A DNA stretch of 64,000 nt. Origin: Pseudomonas syringae. GTDB taxonomy: Bacteria > Pseudomonadota > Gammaproteobacteria > Pseudomonadales > Pseudomonadaceae. Below, one piece after another: positions 51,059 through 60,600 of the stretch (position 1 is the stretch's first letter; the number at the start of each line of letters is the position of its first letter). The translations under genes were made by a program, and so were the position numbers. The notes below the pieces were generated by a model, which saw only the letters and a program-made list of their open reading frames with translations, searched no databases and was not told the DNA's origin. The DNA is taken from positions 1 through 64,000 of the forward strand of contig NZ_LGSI01000003.1 in assembly GCF_001698815.1 (NCBI RefSeq), read 5' to 3'.

Positions 51059-51517
51059 ATGTCTATCAAATGGATCTGCAAACATCACACCGACCTCAGC
51101 AAAGAACAGCTTTACGCGATCCTGCAATTGCGCGCCGAGGTGTTCGTGGTCGAGCAGCAATGCGTGTATCTGGACGTGGACGGGCTGGACCTGATGGGCG
51201 ATACCTGCCACTTGATGGCCTGGCGCGAGGACAAGCTGGTGGCGTATCTGCGCCTGCTCGATCCGATTCAGCAAGGCGGTGACGTGACCATTGGCCGGGT
51301 CGTGACCGCGCCGTCGATTCGTAGCCGGGGCATTGGTCACGAGTTGATGGAGCAGGCGCTGGAGAATGCCGAGAAGAAATGGCCCGACCAGCCGATCTAT
51401 CTGTCCGCGCAAGCTCACCTGCAAGGCTATTACAGCCGCTACGGCTTTGAGCCGGTGGGCGAGGTGTATCTGGAAGATGAAATTCCGCACATCGGCATGC
51501 GTCGCGATCTGGAATAA
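51059..51517 (+). CDS. elaA: ElaA-family GNAT acetyltransferase
   Basis: 152 residues. ElaA-type N-acetyltransferase: WICKHHTDLSKEQLYAILQLRAEVFVVEQQC is the family hallmark, followed by AYLRLLDP, the acetyl-CoA loop GRVVTAPSIRSRGIGHELM and YYSRYGFEPVGEVYLEDEIPHI. Cytoplasmic; natural substrate uncertain. The ATG at 51059 gives the usual family length; the frame is open 60 bases further but without similarity. Confidence 0.9.
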   Translation: MSIKWICKHHTDLSKEQLYAILQLRAEVFVVEQQCVYLDVDGLDLMGDTCHLMAWREDKLVAYLRLLDPIQQGGDVTIGRVVTAPSIRSRGIGHELMEQALENAEKKWPDQPIYLSAQAHLQGYYSRYGFEPVGEVYLEDEIPHIGMRRDLE

Positions 51518-51532
51518 CGCCCGCCGTCGTAG

Positions 51533-51829
51533 TCAGGGATAGCCGAGCACCGATTTGATCTGCCCCAGGTGCTGGGTGATCCAGCCCCGGTCAATGGCGC
51601 CCCAGTCACGAATCCGGTAATGCCCGGCGTGATTGCGCGCGCCGTCCTGCTGCTCGAACTCGCACTGGATATCCAGATCGGCCAGCGCCGCAATGGTGTC
51701 CTGCGCGGTGCGACGCGGCATGCCGGTGACCTCGATCAACGCTGGTACGCTGCTGGCGAGCTGGCTGTCGATCAGATACGCCACGTAAAGCCGACGGTAG
51801 AAACTGCTTTTGGTCTTGCTGACGTCCAT
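51533..51829 (-). CDS. Small winged-helix protein (HTH_43-like)
   Basis: 98 residues from the ATG at 51829 (MDVSKTKSSFYRRLYVAYLI). The pattern SVPALIEVTGMPRRTAQDTIAALADLDIQCEF is a winged helix-turn-helix, and RNHAGHYRIRDWGAIDRGWI matches the small HTH_43-type family as I remember it. Probably a DNA-binding regulator with unknown target. Convergent with elaA; a REP-like hairpin lies upstream. Confidence 0.75.
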   Translation of the reverse strand: MDVSKTKSSFYRRLYVAYLIDSQLASSVPALIEVTGMPRRTAQDTIAALADLDIQCEFEQQDGARNHAGHYRIRDWGAIDRGWITQHLGQIKSVLGYP

Positions 51830-51868
51830 GGTCCGAATCCTTGCTCTATAAAATCGAATACCCGCCCC

Positions 51869-51932
51869 GTAGGAGCGAACTTGTGTGGGCCACTTCGCGA
51901 GCAAGCTCGCTCCCACACAAGTTGGCTCCTAC
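51869..51932. repeat. Inverted-repeat REP-like element
   Basis: GTAGGAGCGAACTTGTGTGGG and CCCACACAAGTTGGCTCCTAC enclose a CGCGAGCAAGCTCGC core. This is a third arm type, between the winged-helix and peptidase genes. Confidence 0.82.
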
Positions 51933-52441
51933 AAGGGTCCGCGCTGCATATCCCGCCACGTCAGGTAAATCCGCAGATCGAACTCCAACTGGTGATACCC
52001 CGGCTGCATGTGTTCGCACAGCTGATAGAACGCCTTGTTGTGATCCGATTCCTTGAAGTGCGCCAGTTCATGCACGACGATCATTTTCAGGAACTCCGGC
52101 GCGGCATCCTTGAACAGCGCGGCGACGCGGATTTCCTTCTTGGCCTTGAGCTTGCCGCCCTGAATGCGGGAAATCGTCGAGTGCAGGCCCAGCGCGCGAT
52201 GGGTCAGGTCCAGGCGATTATCGAACAGCACTTTGTCGATGTTCGGCGCGTTGCGCAGATGTTCCTGCTTGATTGCCTGGGCGTAGGCGTAAAGCGCCTT
52301 GTCGCTCTGGATCGCATGGCGCTCGGGATAGCGCTGCTGGAGATAATCGCCGAGTTTGTCCTGGGCAATCAGCTGCTGCACCTGCTCCTGAAGAGCGGGC
52401 GGATAAGCCTGAAGGTATTTGAGCGGAGCTGGAGCTGTCAT
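51929..52441 (-). CDS. YgjP-like zinc metallopeptidase (DUF45/M48 type)
   Basis: 170 residues. Zinc-binding motif HELAH in IVVHELAHFKESDHNKAFYQLCEHM, with a third ligand His in the same segment, as in YgjP-like metallopeptidases. KAKKEIRVAALFKDAAPEFLKM precedes it. No signal peptide, so cytoplasmic. The start is the ATG at 52441 (MTAPAPLKYL). Substrate unknown in the family. The final bases overlap the end of the REP-like element at 51869. Confidence 0.87.
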   Translation of the reverse strand: MTAPAPLKYLQAYPPALQEQVQQLIAQDKLGDYLQQRYPERHAIQSDKALYAYAQAIKQEHLRNAPNIDKVLFDNRLDLTHRALGLHSTISRIQGGKLKAKKEIRVAALFKDAAPEFLKMIVVHELAHFKESDHNKAFYQLCEHMQPGYHQLEFDLRIYLTWRDMQRGPL

Positions 52442-52494
52442 GAGCGGTGCTACTGATCTCAAAGGCAGAATGCAAAGACGGCAGTGTACAGAAT

Positions 52495-54624
52495 TCAACG
52501 GTGTTTTAGCCCTTGCCAGTCAAACGGCTGCGGGAAGCTCAAGGCGTCTTCGGCGATCATCGGATGCGCGACCAGAAACCCTTGAATCAACTGGCAGCCA
52601 TTGTCTTTGAGCCACTGGTATTGCTCGATGGTTTCCACCCCTTCGGCAATGACCAGCACATCCAGATTGCGACACAGCTCGATGATGCTTCTGGCAACGG
52701 CCAGGTCGCGTACCGAGCCAAGCATGCTGGCAACGAAATGCCGGTCGATCTTCAAGGTGTCGATGTCCAGATTGCGCAAATGCGACAGCGAACACTCGCC
52801 AACCCCAAAGTCATCCAGCGCCACTCGAACGCCAATGTCATGCAGCAACTGAATCTGCATGCGACTGTGATTCAGGTTATGCACCAGGGAGGTTTCGGTG
52901 ATCTCGACTTCAAGCTGACCCGGTTTCAAATCAAAACGCTGCATCGCCCGCTGCAACTCAGAAGCCAGATTGGGCATGCTGAACTGGGTGGAACTGACGC
53001 TGACGCTAAGCACCAGATTGGCATCGAAGACTTCGTTCCAGCGCTTACGCTGCGCGGCGCCCTGCTCGAAAATCCAGCCACCGAGCTTGGTGATCAAACG
53101 GGTTTCTTCCAACAACGGAATAAACAGCCCCGGCGGTACGTCGCCGGCACTCGGATGCTGCCAGCGCAACAGCGCCTCGAAGCCACGCAGGCGACCACCT
53201 TCGACGAAAACCTGAGGTTGGTAGACCATAGAAAAATCTTTACCATCGATGGCCGTGCGCACGCTTTCCTCCAGCATCAGCCGTGAGCGGGCGCGGCCGT
53301 TCATTTCCTGATCGAAGAAGCGATATTGCTGACGTCCGGCGCGCTTGGCTTCATACATGGCGATATCCGCCGCCCGCAGCAGACCATCCAGATTGGCGCC
53401 GCAGTCCGGAAAAATGGCAATGCCGATGCTGGCGCCCAGGGTAATGTCCAGGCCGTCGACCTGCCGACGCAGTGATACACGCTCAATGAGTTTTTCCGCG
53501 ACTTTGGCGGCGTGCTCGGGAAAATCCAGACCGTCGATGACCACGGTAAATTCGTCACCGCCCATGCGCGCCAGTACGTCATATGGCCGCATACATTCCT
53601 TGAGCTGTTGGGAAACCCAGAGCAGCACCTGATCGCCGGCGTCATGACCAAGGGAATCATTGATGCGCTTGAAGCCATCCAGATCGAGGTAAAGCAGCAC
53701 CAGAAACTTGCCGGCCTGCTCATTGCGCAACAGCAGACCTTCGACGGTCTGGTAGAAACCACGGCGATTGAGCAGCCCGGTCAAGGTATCGGTGACCGCC
53801 TGCTGTTCCAGCTGGCGATACAGATCGCGGACCACTGACATATCCCGAATGCTCAATACCATGGCTTTGCGCTCCACCGGCAATGGCGCGCATGACATTG
53901 CCACCGGCAGCTGGCAACCGGATGTCGTGCGCAGGCTCGCGTCATGCAATCGATAGGATTCGCCGCTGCGATAGTGGCGATAAAAGCCCGACTCGTGCCA
54001 GTCCACCACCTTCGGCTCGGTCAGGTAGTCGAGCAGCGAAGTCCCGCACAGCTGCTCGACGTCGGCACCGAGCAAACCGCAAATCGCCGGGTTGGCGAAG
54101 TTGATCAAGCCCTTCTCATCGATGACCAGGATGCCTTCGTCGATATTGTCCAGCACCGATGCATTGAAAGCCCTGGCCTCCTCCAGCTCCAGCGACAACT
54201 TTTGCAGGGCGCGGCGATTCTGCTGTTGCTCCAGCAATGCCTGCACTTTGGGCTTTAGGACGTGGGGATCGAAGGGTTTGAACAGGTAATCCACTGCGCC
54301 ACTGGCGTAGCCCTTGTGGACGGCATCCCGAGACTGCTCATTGGCGGTGAGAAAGATAATCGGCGTCAGCCGCGTTCGATGGCTGCCGCGCATCAGGCGT
54401 GCCACTTCGAAGCCGTCCATGCCGGGCATCTGAACGTCGAGCAGCACCAGGTCCACCTCTCTTTCGAGAAGGATCGACAGCGCTTCTATCCCGGAACTTG
54501 CCGTAACAATGCACCAATCCTGACGATTAAGGACGGCACGCATCGTCACCAGATTTTCCGGATAGTCATCAACGACTAACAAAACCGAACAGCCATCACC
54601 TGGCTTGGGTTGCGCGCATTCCAT
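52495..54624 (-). CDS. Response regulator with PAS, GGDEF and EAL domains
   Basis: 709 residues. The N-terminal receiver domain has the phosphoacceptor Asp63 (VDLVLLDVQMPGMDG) and acidic pocket VVDD. A PAS domain at about 155-275 is followed by GGDEF with intact signature GGDEF (355-359) and allosteric-site RxxD absent in the obvious place. The EAL domain has E483-A-L but Ser542 replaces the metal-binding Asn (SVSVSSTQF versus xINVSPKQF), and loop 6 reads DDFGVGECS instead of DDFGTGYSS. Prediction: an active diguanylate cyclase with a weak or dead phosphodiesterase. No cognate histidine kinase is adjacent. Start at 54624. Confidence 0.88.
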   Translation of the reverse strand: MECAQPKPGDGCSVLLVVDDYPENLVTMRAVLNRQDWCIVTASSGIEALSILLEREVDLVLLDVQMPGMDGFEVARLMRGSHRTRLTPIIFLTANEQSRDAVHKGYASGAVDYLFKPFDPHVLKPKVQALLEQQQNRRALQKLSLELEEARAFNASVLDNIDEGILVIDEKGLINFANPAICGLLGADVEQLCGTSLLDYLTEPKVVDWHESGFYRHYRSGESYRLHDASLRTTSGCQLPVAMSCAPLPVERKAMVLSIRDMSVVRDLYRQLEQQAVTDTLTGLLNRRGFYQTVEGLLLRNEQAGKFLVLLYLDLDGFKRINDSLGHDAGDQVLLWVSQQLKECMRPYDVLARMGGDEFTVVIDGLDFPEHAAKVAEKLIERVSLRRQVDGLDITLGASIGIAIFPDCGANLDGLLRAADIAMYEAKRAGRQQYRFFDQEMNGRARSRLMLEESVRTAIDGKDFSMVYQPQVFVEGGRLRGFEALLRWQHPSAGDVPPGLFIPLLEETRLITKLGGWIFEQGAAQRKRWNEVFDANLVLSVSVSSTQFSMPNLASELQRAMQRFDLKPGQLEVEITETSLVHNLNHSRMQIQLLHDIGVRVALDDFGVGECSLSHLRNLDIDTLKIDRHFVASMLGSVRDLAVARSIIELCRNLDVLVIAEGVETIEQYQWLKDNGCQLIQGFLVAHPMIAEDALSFPQPFDWQGLKHR

Positions 54625-54942
54625 GCTGCTTCTCTTTTGTGGCCTGACGCCAGGGAATCGGGGAGTCCCCCTTATCCGAATGGCTTTCACTCTAGCCCCG
54701 TCCGGGAAAAACCAGAAGCGAGCTAGCCAAATGCCACCTCTAAACTGAACGCCACCCGACTAACGGTAGGGCGCTGTAACCCTTAGCCTGTCAGCCGCGC
54801 GGCGAAAATGGCGGCACTTTGACGTCAGACGTTCGACAAAATTCCATTAACAAACAGTTTTTCAGACCGTATAACCAATAACCCCAAAGCCGCGAGCTAG
54901 ACGCTTGGTGCTGGCAATGAGACATAGTGGACGACTGAAAAA
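54625..54942. other. Intergenic region between response regulator and alginate lyase
   Basis: 318 bp divergent gap. It must carry both promoters. I see no clear operator, repeat or terminator in it. Confidence 0.5.
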
Positions 54943-55614
54943 ATGATTGATCTTTCTTCTTGGAATCTGAGCATCCCGGTAGGCTCGCCGCCGAAGACCA
55001 TCGAAACCGCGCAGCTGGTCAAAGGCTACGACGGCAAGTATTTCAACTCGGGTTCCGGCTCGATTTTCTTCTGGGCGCCGGTCACTGGAGCACGCACCGC
55101 CAACGCCATTTACCCGCGCAGCGAATTGCGCGAAACCTGGTCGGACGGCTCGCTGCACAACTGGCTGTATCCCGACGCCGACAACTATTTGAACGCCACC
55201 CTGGAAGTCAATCAGGTTCCGTCCTCGGGCAAAATCGTCATCGGCCAGATTCACGCCTATAACAGCACCGAGCCCATGCTGAAGGTCGAGTATCAGTACA
55301 AGGACAGCACCGGATCGGGGAACATCGTCGCCAAGGTACGCAACCGCTTCGACGACAAGAAAAGCCGCGTCGTCCAGATCGCCGAAGGCGTACCGCTGAA
55401 TGAGAAATTCAAATACATCATCCACCTCAGCCCCGGCGGCGAGCTGAGCATCAGCGCCAGAAACATGAACTGGAGCACGCCAATCAGCGCCACCTGGCGT
55501 GACAAACCGTTGTATTTCAAAGCGGGCGTGTATACGCAGGATCATTCCGGCTATAGCAATGAAGGCGGCAAGGCGACCTTCTATAACCTGGATATTGATC
55601 ACAACAAGACTTAA
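54943..55614 (+). CDS. Polysaccharide lyase family 7 alginate lyase
   Basis: 223 residues, a single PL7 jelly-roll domain. Three conserved strands are present: RSELRE (YPRSELRETW), QIH (VIGQIHAY) and the catalytic YFKAGVYTQ near the C-terminus. PL7 enzymes cut alginate by beta-elimination. There is no signal peptide at the chosen start, so export by the general route is not predicted, as in the short PL7 lyase PA1167 of P. aeruginosa. No strong Shine-Dalgarno precedes the ATG. Next to a c-di-GMP regulator, which may be a meaningful pairing for matrix turnover. Confidence 0.9.
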   Translation: MIDLSSWNLSIPVGSPPKTIETAQLVKGYDGKYFNSGSGSIFFWAPVTGARTANAIYPRSELRETWSDGSLHNWLYPDADNYLNATLEVNQVPSSGKIVIGQIHAYNSTEPMLKVEYQYKDSTGSGNIVAKVRNRFDDKKSRVVQIAEGVPLNEKFKYIIHLSPGGELSISARNMNWSTPISATWRDKPLYFKAGVYTQDHSGYSNEGGKATFYNLDIDHNKT

Positions 55615-55630
55615 GCCCACCACAAGCCTC

Positions 55631-55733
55631 GTTGGAGCGAGGCTTGCCCGCGAAGGCGTTATTCCAGGTCACGTATATATCGCCTGGAATAACGGTTCGC
55701 GGGCAAGTCGGAACGCCGCCCGCTCGCTCCAAC
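55631..55733. repeat. REP dimer, GTTGGAGCGAGG family, variant right arm
   Basis: Left arm GTTGGAGCGAGGCTTGCCCG. The right arm carries the same extra TCGGAACG-type segment as the element at 7612. Between the convergent alginate lyase and putP. Confidence 0.88.
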
Positions 55734-55749
55734 GGGTTACGCGTAGAAG

Positions 55750-57240
55750 TTAACGCGTTGCATCCTGGAACTCTTTCTCGGCCAGTGCAAAACGCGTTTG
55801 CATGCCAACCGATGGACCTTTGCCCATCAGGCTGAAGATGACGATGGCGATGCTGGCGAAGAGGAAGCCGGGGATGATTTCGTACAGGCCCCAGATGCTG
55901 AAGTTCTTCCAGACGATCACGGTAATGGCACCCACCAGAATCCCGGCCAGTGCGCCGTTGCGGGTCATGCCTTTCCACAGTACCGAGATCAGCACCACCG
56001 GACCAAACGCAGCACCGAAGCCAGCCCAGGCGTAGCTCACCAGGCCCAGCACGCGGTTTTCCGGGTTGGCCGCCAGCAGAATCGCGATCACTGCAATCAG
56101 CAACACCATGGCGCGGCCGACCCAGACCAGTTCGTTCTGGGAAGCTTTTTTACGCAGGAAGGCTTTATAGAAGTCTTCGGTCAGGGCGCTGGAGCACACC
56201 AGTAACTGGCAGCTCAACGTACTCATGACGGCAGCAAGAATCGCCGACAGCAGCACACCGGTGATCCACGGATTGAACAGCAGCTTGGCCAGTTCGATGA
56301 ATACCCGCTCCGGGTTGTCTGTCACAGGACCGGCAACTTCCGGGTGCGCCGAGAAGTAAGCGATGCCGAAGAAACCAGCGGCCACGGTGCCGCCCAGGCA
56401 CAGGATCATCCAGGTCATGGAGATACGACGGGCGCTGGCAATGGACTTCACCGAATCGGCAGCCATGAAGCGCGCCAGGATATGCGGCTGACCGAAGTAG
56501 CCCAGGCCCCAGCCCATCAGGGAAATGATGCCGATGAACGTGGTGTTCTTGAACATGTCGAACGCGCCAGGGTCCTTGGCTTCGATGGCCAGGAAGGTCG
56601 CGTCGATGCCGCCGGTGGCTAGCAACACGATGATCGGCGTGAGGATCAAGGCGAAGATCATCAGCGTCGCCTGAACCGTGTCAGTCCAGCTTACGGCCAG
56701 GAAACCACCCACGAAGGTGTAGGCAATCGTCGCCGCAGCGCCCGCCCACAAGGCAGTTTCGTAAGACATGCCGAAGGTGCTTTCGAATAACCGCGCGCCG
56801 GCCACAATCCCGGAAGCACAATAAATAGTGAAGAACACCAGGATCACCACCGCCGCAATGATGCGTAGCAGGCCACTCGTGTCTTCAAATCGGCTGGTGA
56901 AGTAATCCGGCAGGGTCAAGGCGTCGCCGTTGTGCTCGGTCTGCACGCGCAGACGACCGGCCACGAACAGCCAATTCAAATAGGCGCCTACGATCAGGCC
57001 AATGGCGATCCAGCTTTCCGACAGGCCGGACATATAGATGGCGCCGGGCAAGCCCATGAGCAACCAGCCGCTCATGTCCGATGCGCCAGCCGAAAGTGCA
57101 GTAACGAAACTGCCCAGGCTGCGGCCACCGAGGATGTAATCCGAGAGGTTATTGGTGGAGCGATAAGCCATAAGGCCAATTAATACCATCGCAGCGATGT
57201 AGATCACGAAGGTGATGAGGGTGGGATTGCTGACACTCAT
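55750..57240 (-). CDS. putP: Sodium/proline symporter PutP
   Basis: 496 residues with 13 hydrophobic segments, solute:sodium symporter family. N-terminal SVSNPTLITFVIYIAAMVLIG, then YRSTNNLSDYILGGRSLG and SAGASDMSGWLLMGLPGAIY, the Na+/proline-binding region of PutP. Imports proline for catabolism by the divergent PutA. The start at 57240 agrees with relatives; the frame is open further upstream but extends into the control region. Confidence 0.95.
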   Translation of the reverse strand: MSVSNPTLITFVIYIAAMVLIGLMAYRSTNNLSDYILGGRSLGSFVTALSAGASDMSGWLLMGLPGAIYMSGLSESWIAIGLIVGAYLNWLFVAGRLRVQTEHNGDALTLPDYFTSRFEDTSGLLRIIAAVVILVFFTIYCASGIVAGARLFESTFGMSYETALWAGAAATIAYTFVGGFLAVSWTDTVQATLMIFALILTPIIVLLATGGIDATFLAIEAKDPGAFDMFKNTTFIGIISLMGWGLGYFGQPHILARFMAADSVKSIASARRISMTWMILCLGGTVAAGFFGIAYFSAHPEVAGPVTDNPERVFIELAKLLFNPWITGVLLSAILAAVMSTLSCQLLVCSSALTEDFYKAFLRKKASQNELVWVGRAMVLLIAVIAILLAANPENRVLGLVSYAWAGFGAAFGPVVLISVLWKGMTRNGALAGILVGAITVIVWKNFSIWGLYEIIPGFLFASIAIVIFSLMGKGPSVGMQTRFALAEKEFQDATR

Positions 57241-57690
57241 TGAATTCTGCCTTGGCATTGTTTTTATAGACGCCGACTGATCTCGTGACCAATGCACCAG
57301 CTTCAGAACATTGATTGCAGACGGCTGTACTGACTGCGCTCTCCAAAGGAAAACGACGGCCGTTCGTGCGGCTTCAAGTGCGGTTGCACCGAGGCAACGA
57401 ATCCTATTCAACAACGGGAATCAGGTGCAACCCTTATTTTCAGATAAGTTGCACCTTTTCGACCAGTTGGCCATTCCCGCCTTTTCGCCCTGCTTTGGCG
57501 CAAACAACGGTTTTTTCCTGACAAAAAGCCCCCGGATTGCGCACCTGAACGCTCGGAAATTTCATTTGCTGACAAAGGAAGAAATAATCAATGGAAAAAG
57601 GGTTGCACCCGGTTGCACCTCGGCCATTGCATCGCTAATCTTGTCCGACAACCACGGCCACACCCAAAGTGGCGAAAATGAGGACAGCAC
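57241..57690. promoter_or_regulatory. putP-putA control region with five PutA operators
   Basis: Five exact copies of the PutA half-site GTTGCA or its complement: 57383-57388, 57426-57431 (reverse), 57448-57453, 57602-57607 and 57612-57617. Most read (G)GTTGCACC. PutA of E. coli represses putA and putP through this hexamer in the absence of proline. The sites form a promoter-proximal pair near putA and a cluster nearer putP. Confidence 0.85.
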
Positions 57691-60600
57691 ATGGCGACCA
57701 CCACTCTGGGTGTCAAACTCGACGACCCGACCCGCGAGCGATTGAAAGCCGCCGCCCACTCCATCGACCGCACGCCGCACTGGTTGATCAAGCAGGCGAT
57801 TTTCAATTACCTGGAAAAGCTCGAAGGTGGTGCAACCCTTTCTGAACTCAACGGTTTGATCAGCAAAGACGGCGACGACCATGGCGAGCTGCCAGTCGAC
57901 GCAGTGCATCAATGCTTCCTCGAATTCGCCGAAAGTATCCTGCCGCAATCCGTGCTGCGTGCCGCGATCACCTCGGCTTATCGCCGCCCGGAGCAGGAAG
58001 TCGTGCCAATGCTCATCGAGCAGGCGCGTCTGCCAGTGTCGATGGCCGAAGCGACCAACAAGCTGGCTGCGTCCATTGCGGAAAAACTGCGCAATCAGAA
58101 AAGCGCCGGCGGCCGTGCAGGCATCGTCCAAGGTCTGCTGCAGGAGTTTTCCCTGTCGTCCCAGGAAGGCGTGGCGCTGATGTGCCTGGCCGAAGCGCTG
58201 TTGCGCATCCCGGACAAAGGCACCCGCGATGCATTGATCCGCGACAAGATCAGCACCGGCAATTGGCACCCGCACTTGGGCAACAGCCCGTCGCTGTTCG
58301 TCAACGCGGCAACCTGGGGCTTGTTGCTGACCGGCAAACTGGTCGCCACTCACAATGAAACGGGCCTGACTTCCTCCCTGAGCCGCATCATCGGCAAGAG
58401 CGGCGAGCCGATGATCCGCAAAGGCGTGGACATGGCCATGCGCTTGATGGGCGAGCAGTTCGTCACCGGCGAAACCATCGCTGAAGCCCTGGCCAACGCG
58501 AGCAAGTTCGAAGCCAAGGGCTTCCGTTATTCCTACGACATGCTCGGCGAAGCTGCGCTGACCGAACATGACGCGCAGAAATACCTGGCGTCCTACGAGC
58601 AGGCGATCCACTCCATCGGCAAAGCGTCCCACGGTCGTGGGATTTATGAAGGCCCGGGCATTTCCATCAAGTTGTCGGCACTGCACCCGCGTTACAGCCG
58701 CGCGCAGTACGAGCGGGTGATGGAAGAGTTGTACCCGCGCCTGCTGTCGCTGACCCTGCTGGCCAAGCAATATGACATCGGCCTGAACATCGACGCCGAA
58801 GAAGCCGACCGCCTTGAGCTGTCGCTGGATCTGCTGGAGCGCCTATGTTTCGAGCCGCAGCTGACCGGCTGGAACGGCATCGGCTTCGTGATCCAGGCTT
58901 ATCAGAAGCGTTGCCCGTATGTGATCGACTACGTGATTGACCTGGCCCGTCGCAGCCGCCATCGCCTGATGATTCGTCTGGTGAAAGGCGCGTACTGGGA
59001 CAGCGAAATCAAGCGCGCCCAGGTTGAAGGTCTGGAAGGCTATCCGGTCTACACCCGTAAGGTGTACACCGACGTTTCCTACATTGCCTGTGCACGCAAA
59101 CTGCTCTCGGTGCCGGAAGTCATCTACCCGCAGTTCGCCACGCATAACGCCCACACCTTGTCGGCCATTTACCACATTGCCGGTCAGAACTATTACCCCG
59201 GCCAGTACGAATTCCAGTGCCTCCACGGCATGGGCGAGCCGCTTTACGAGCAGGTTGTAGGCAAAGTCGCCGATGGCAAGCTGAACCGCCCGTGTCGCGT
59301 GTACGCACCGGTCGGCACTCACGAAACACTGCTGGCGTATCTGGTACGTCGCCTGCTGGAAAACGGCGCCAACACCTCGTTCGTCAACCGCATCGCCGAT
59401 CAATCCATCTCCATTCAGGAGCTTGTGGCCGATCCAGTGAACCAGATCGAGAAGATGGCAACGCAGGAAGGCGGTTTCGGCCTGCCACACCCGCGTATCC
59501 CGCTGCCGCGTGACTTGTACGGTGCGGAACGCGCCAACTCCAGCGGCATCGATCTGGCCAACGAACACCGTCTGGGTTCGCTGTCCTCGGCGCTGCTGGC
59601 CACCGCGCACAACGACTGGAAAGCCGGCCCGATGCTGGGCAGCCCGGCCAGCGAAGGCGCTGCGGCTCCCGTGCTGAACCCGTCCGACTTGCGTGACGTG
59701 GTCGGTCATGTGCAGGAAGCCAGCCTGGAAGACGTCGATAGCGCCTTGCAGTGCGCCCTGAATGCCGGTCCCATCTGGCAAGCCACGCCGCCAGCCGAAC
59801 GCGCCGCGATTCTGGAGCGCGCCGCTGACTTGATGGAAGCCGAGATCCAGCCATTGATGGGCCTGCTGGCCCGTGAAGCCGGCAAGACTTTCGCCAACGC
59901 CATCGCCGAAGTACGCGAAGCCGTGGATTTCCTGCGTTACTACGCCGTGCAGGCCCGCAACGATTTCACCAATGACGCGCACCGTCCGCTGGGTCCGGTG
60001 GTTTGCATCAGCCCGTGGAACTTCCCGCTGGCAATTTTCAGCGGTCAGGTCGCCGCAGCGCTGGCCGCCGGTAACCCGGTCCTGGCCAAACCTGCCGAAC
60101 AAACGCCGCTGGTGGCTGCACAAGCCGTGCGCATCTTGCTCGAAGCCGGGATTCCTGAAGGCGTCGTGCAGTTGTTGCCCGGTCGCGGCGAAACCGTCGG
60201 CGCCCGTCTGGTCGGTGATGATCGGGTCAAAGGCGTGATGTTCACCGGCTCCACCGAAGTCGCGCGGCTGCTGCAACGCAACGTCGCCGGTCGCCTGGAT
60301 TCACAAGGTCGTCCTATCCCGCTGATCGCCGAAACCGGTGGCCAGAACGCGATGATCGTCGACTCCTCGGCGCTGACCGAACAAGTGGTCATCGACGTGG
60401 TGTCCTCAGCCTTCGACAGTGCCGGGCAACGCTGCTCCGCCCTGCGCGTGCTGTGCTTGCAGGAAGATTCCGCGGATCGCGTCATCGAAATGCTCAAAGG
60501 TGCCATGGCCGAATGCCGCCTTGGTAACCCGGAACGCCTGTCCGTGGACATCGGCCCGGTGATCGACGCCGAAGCCAAAGCGGGCATCGAAAAACACATC

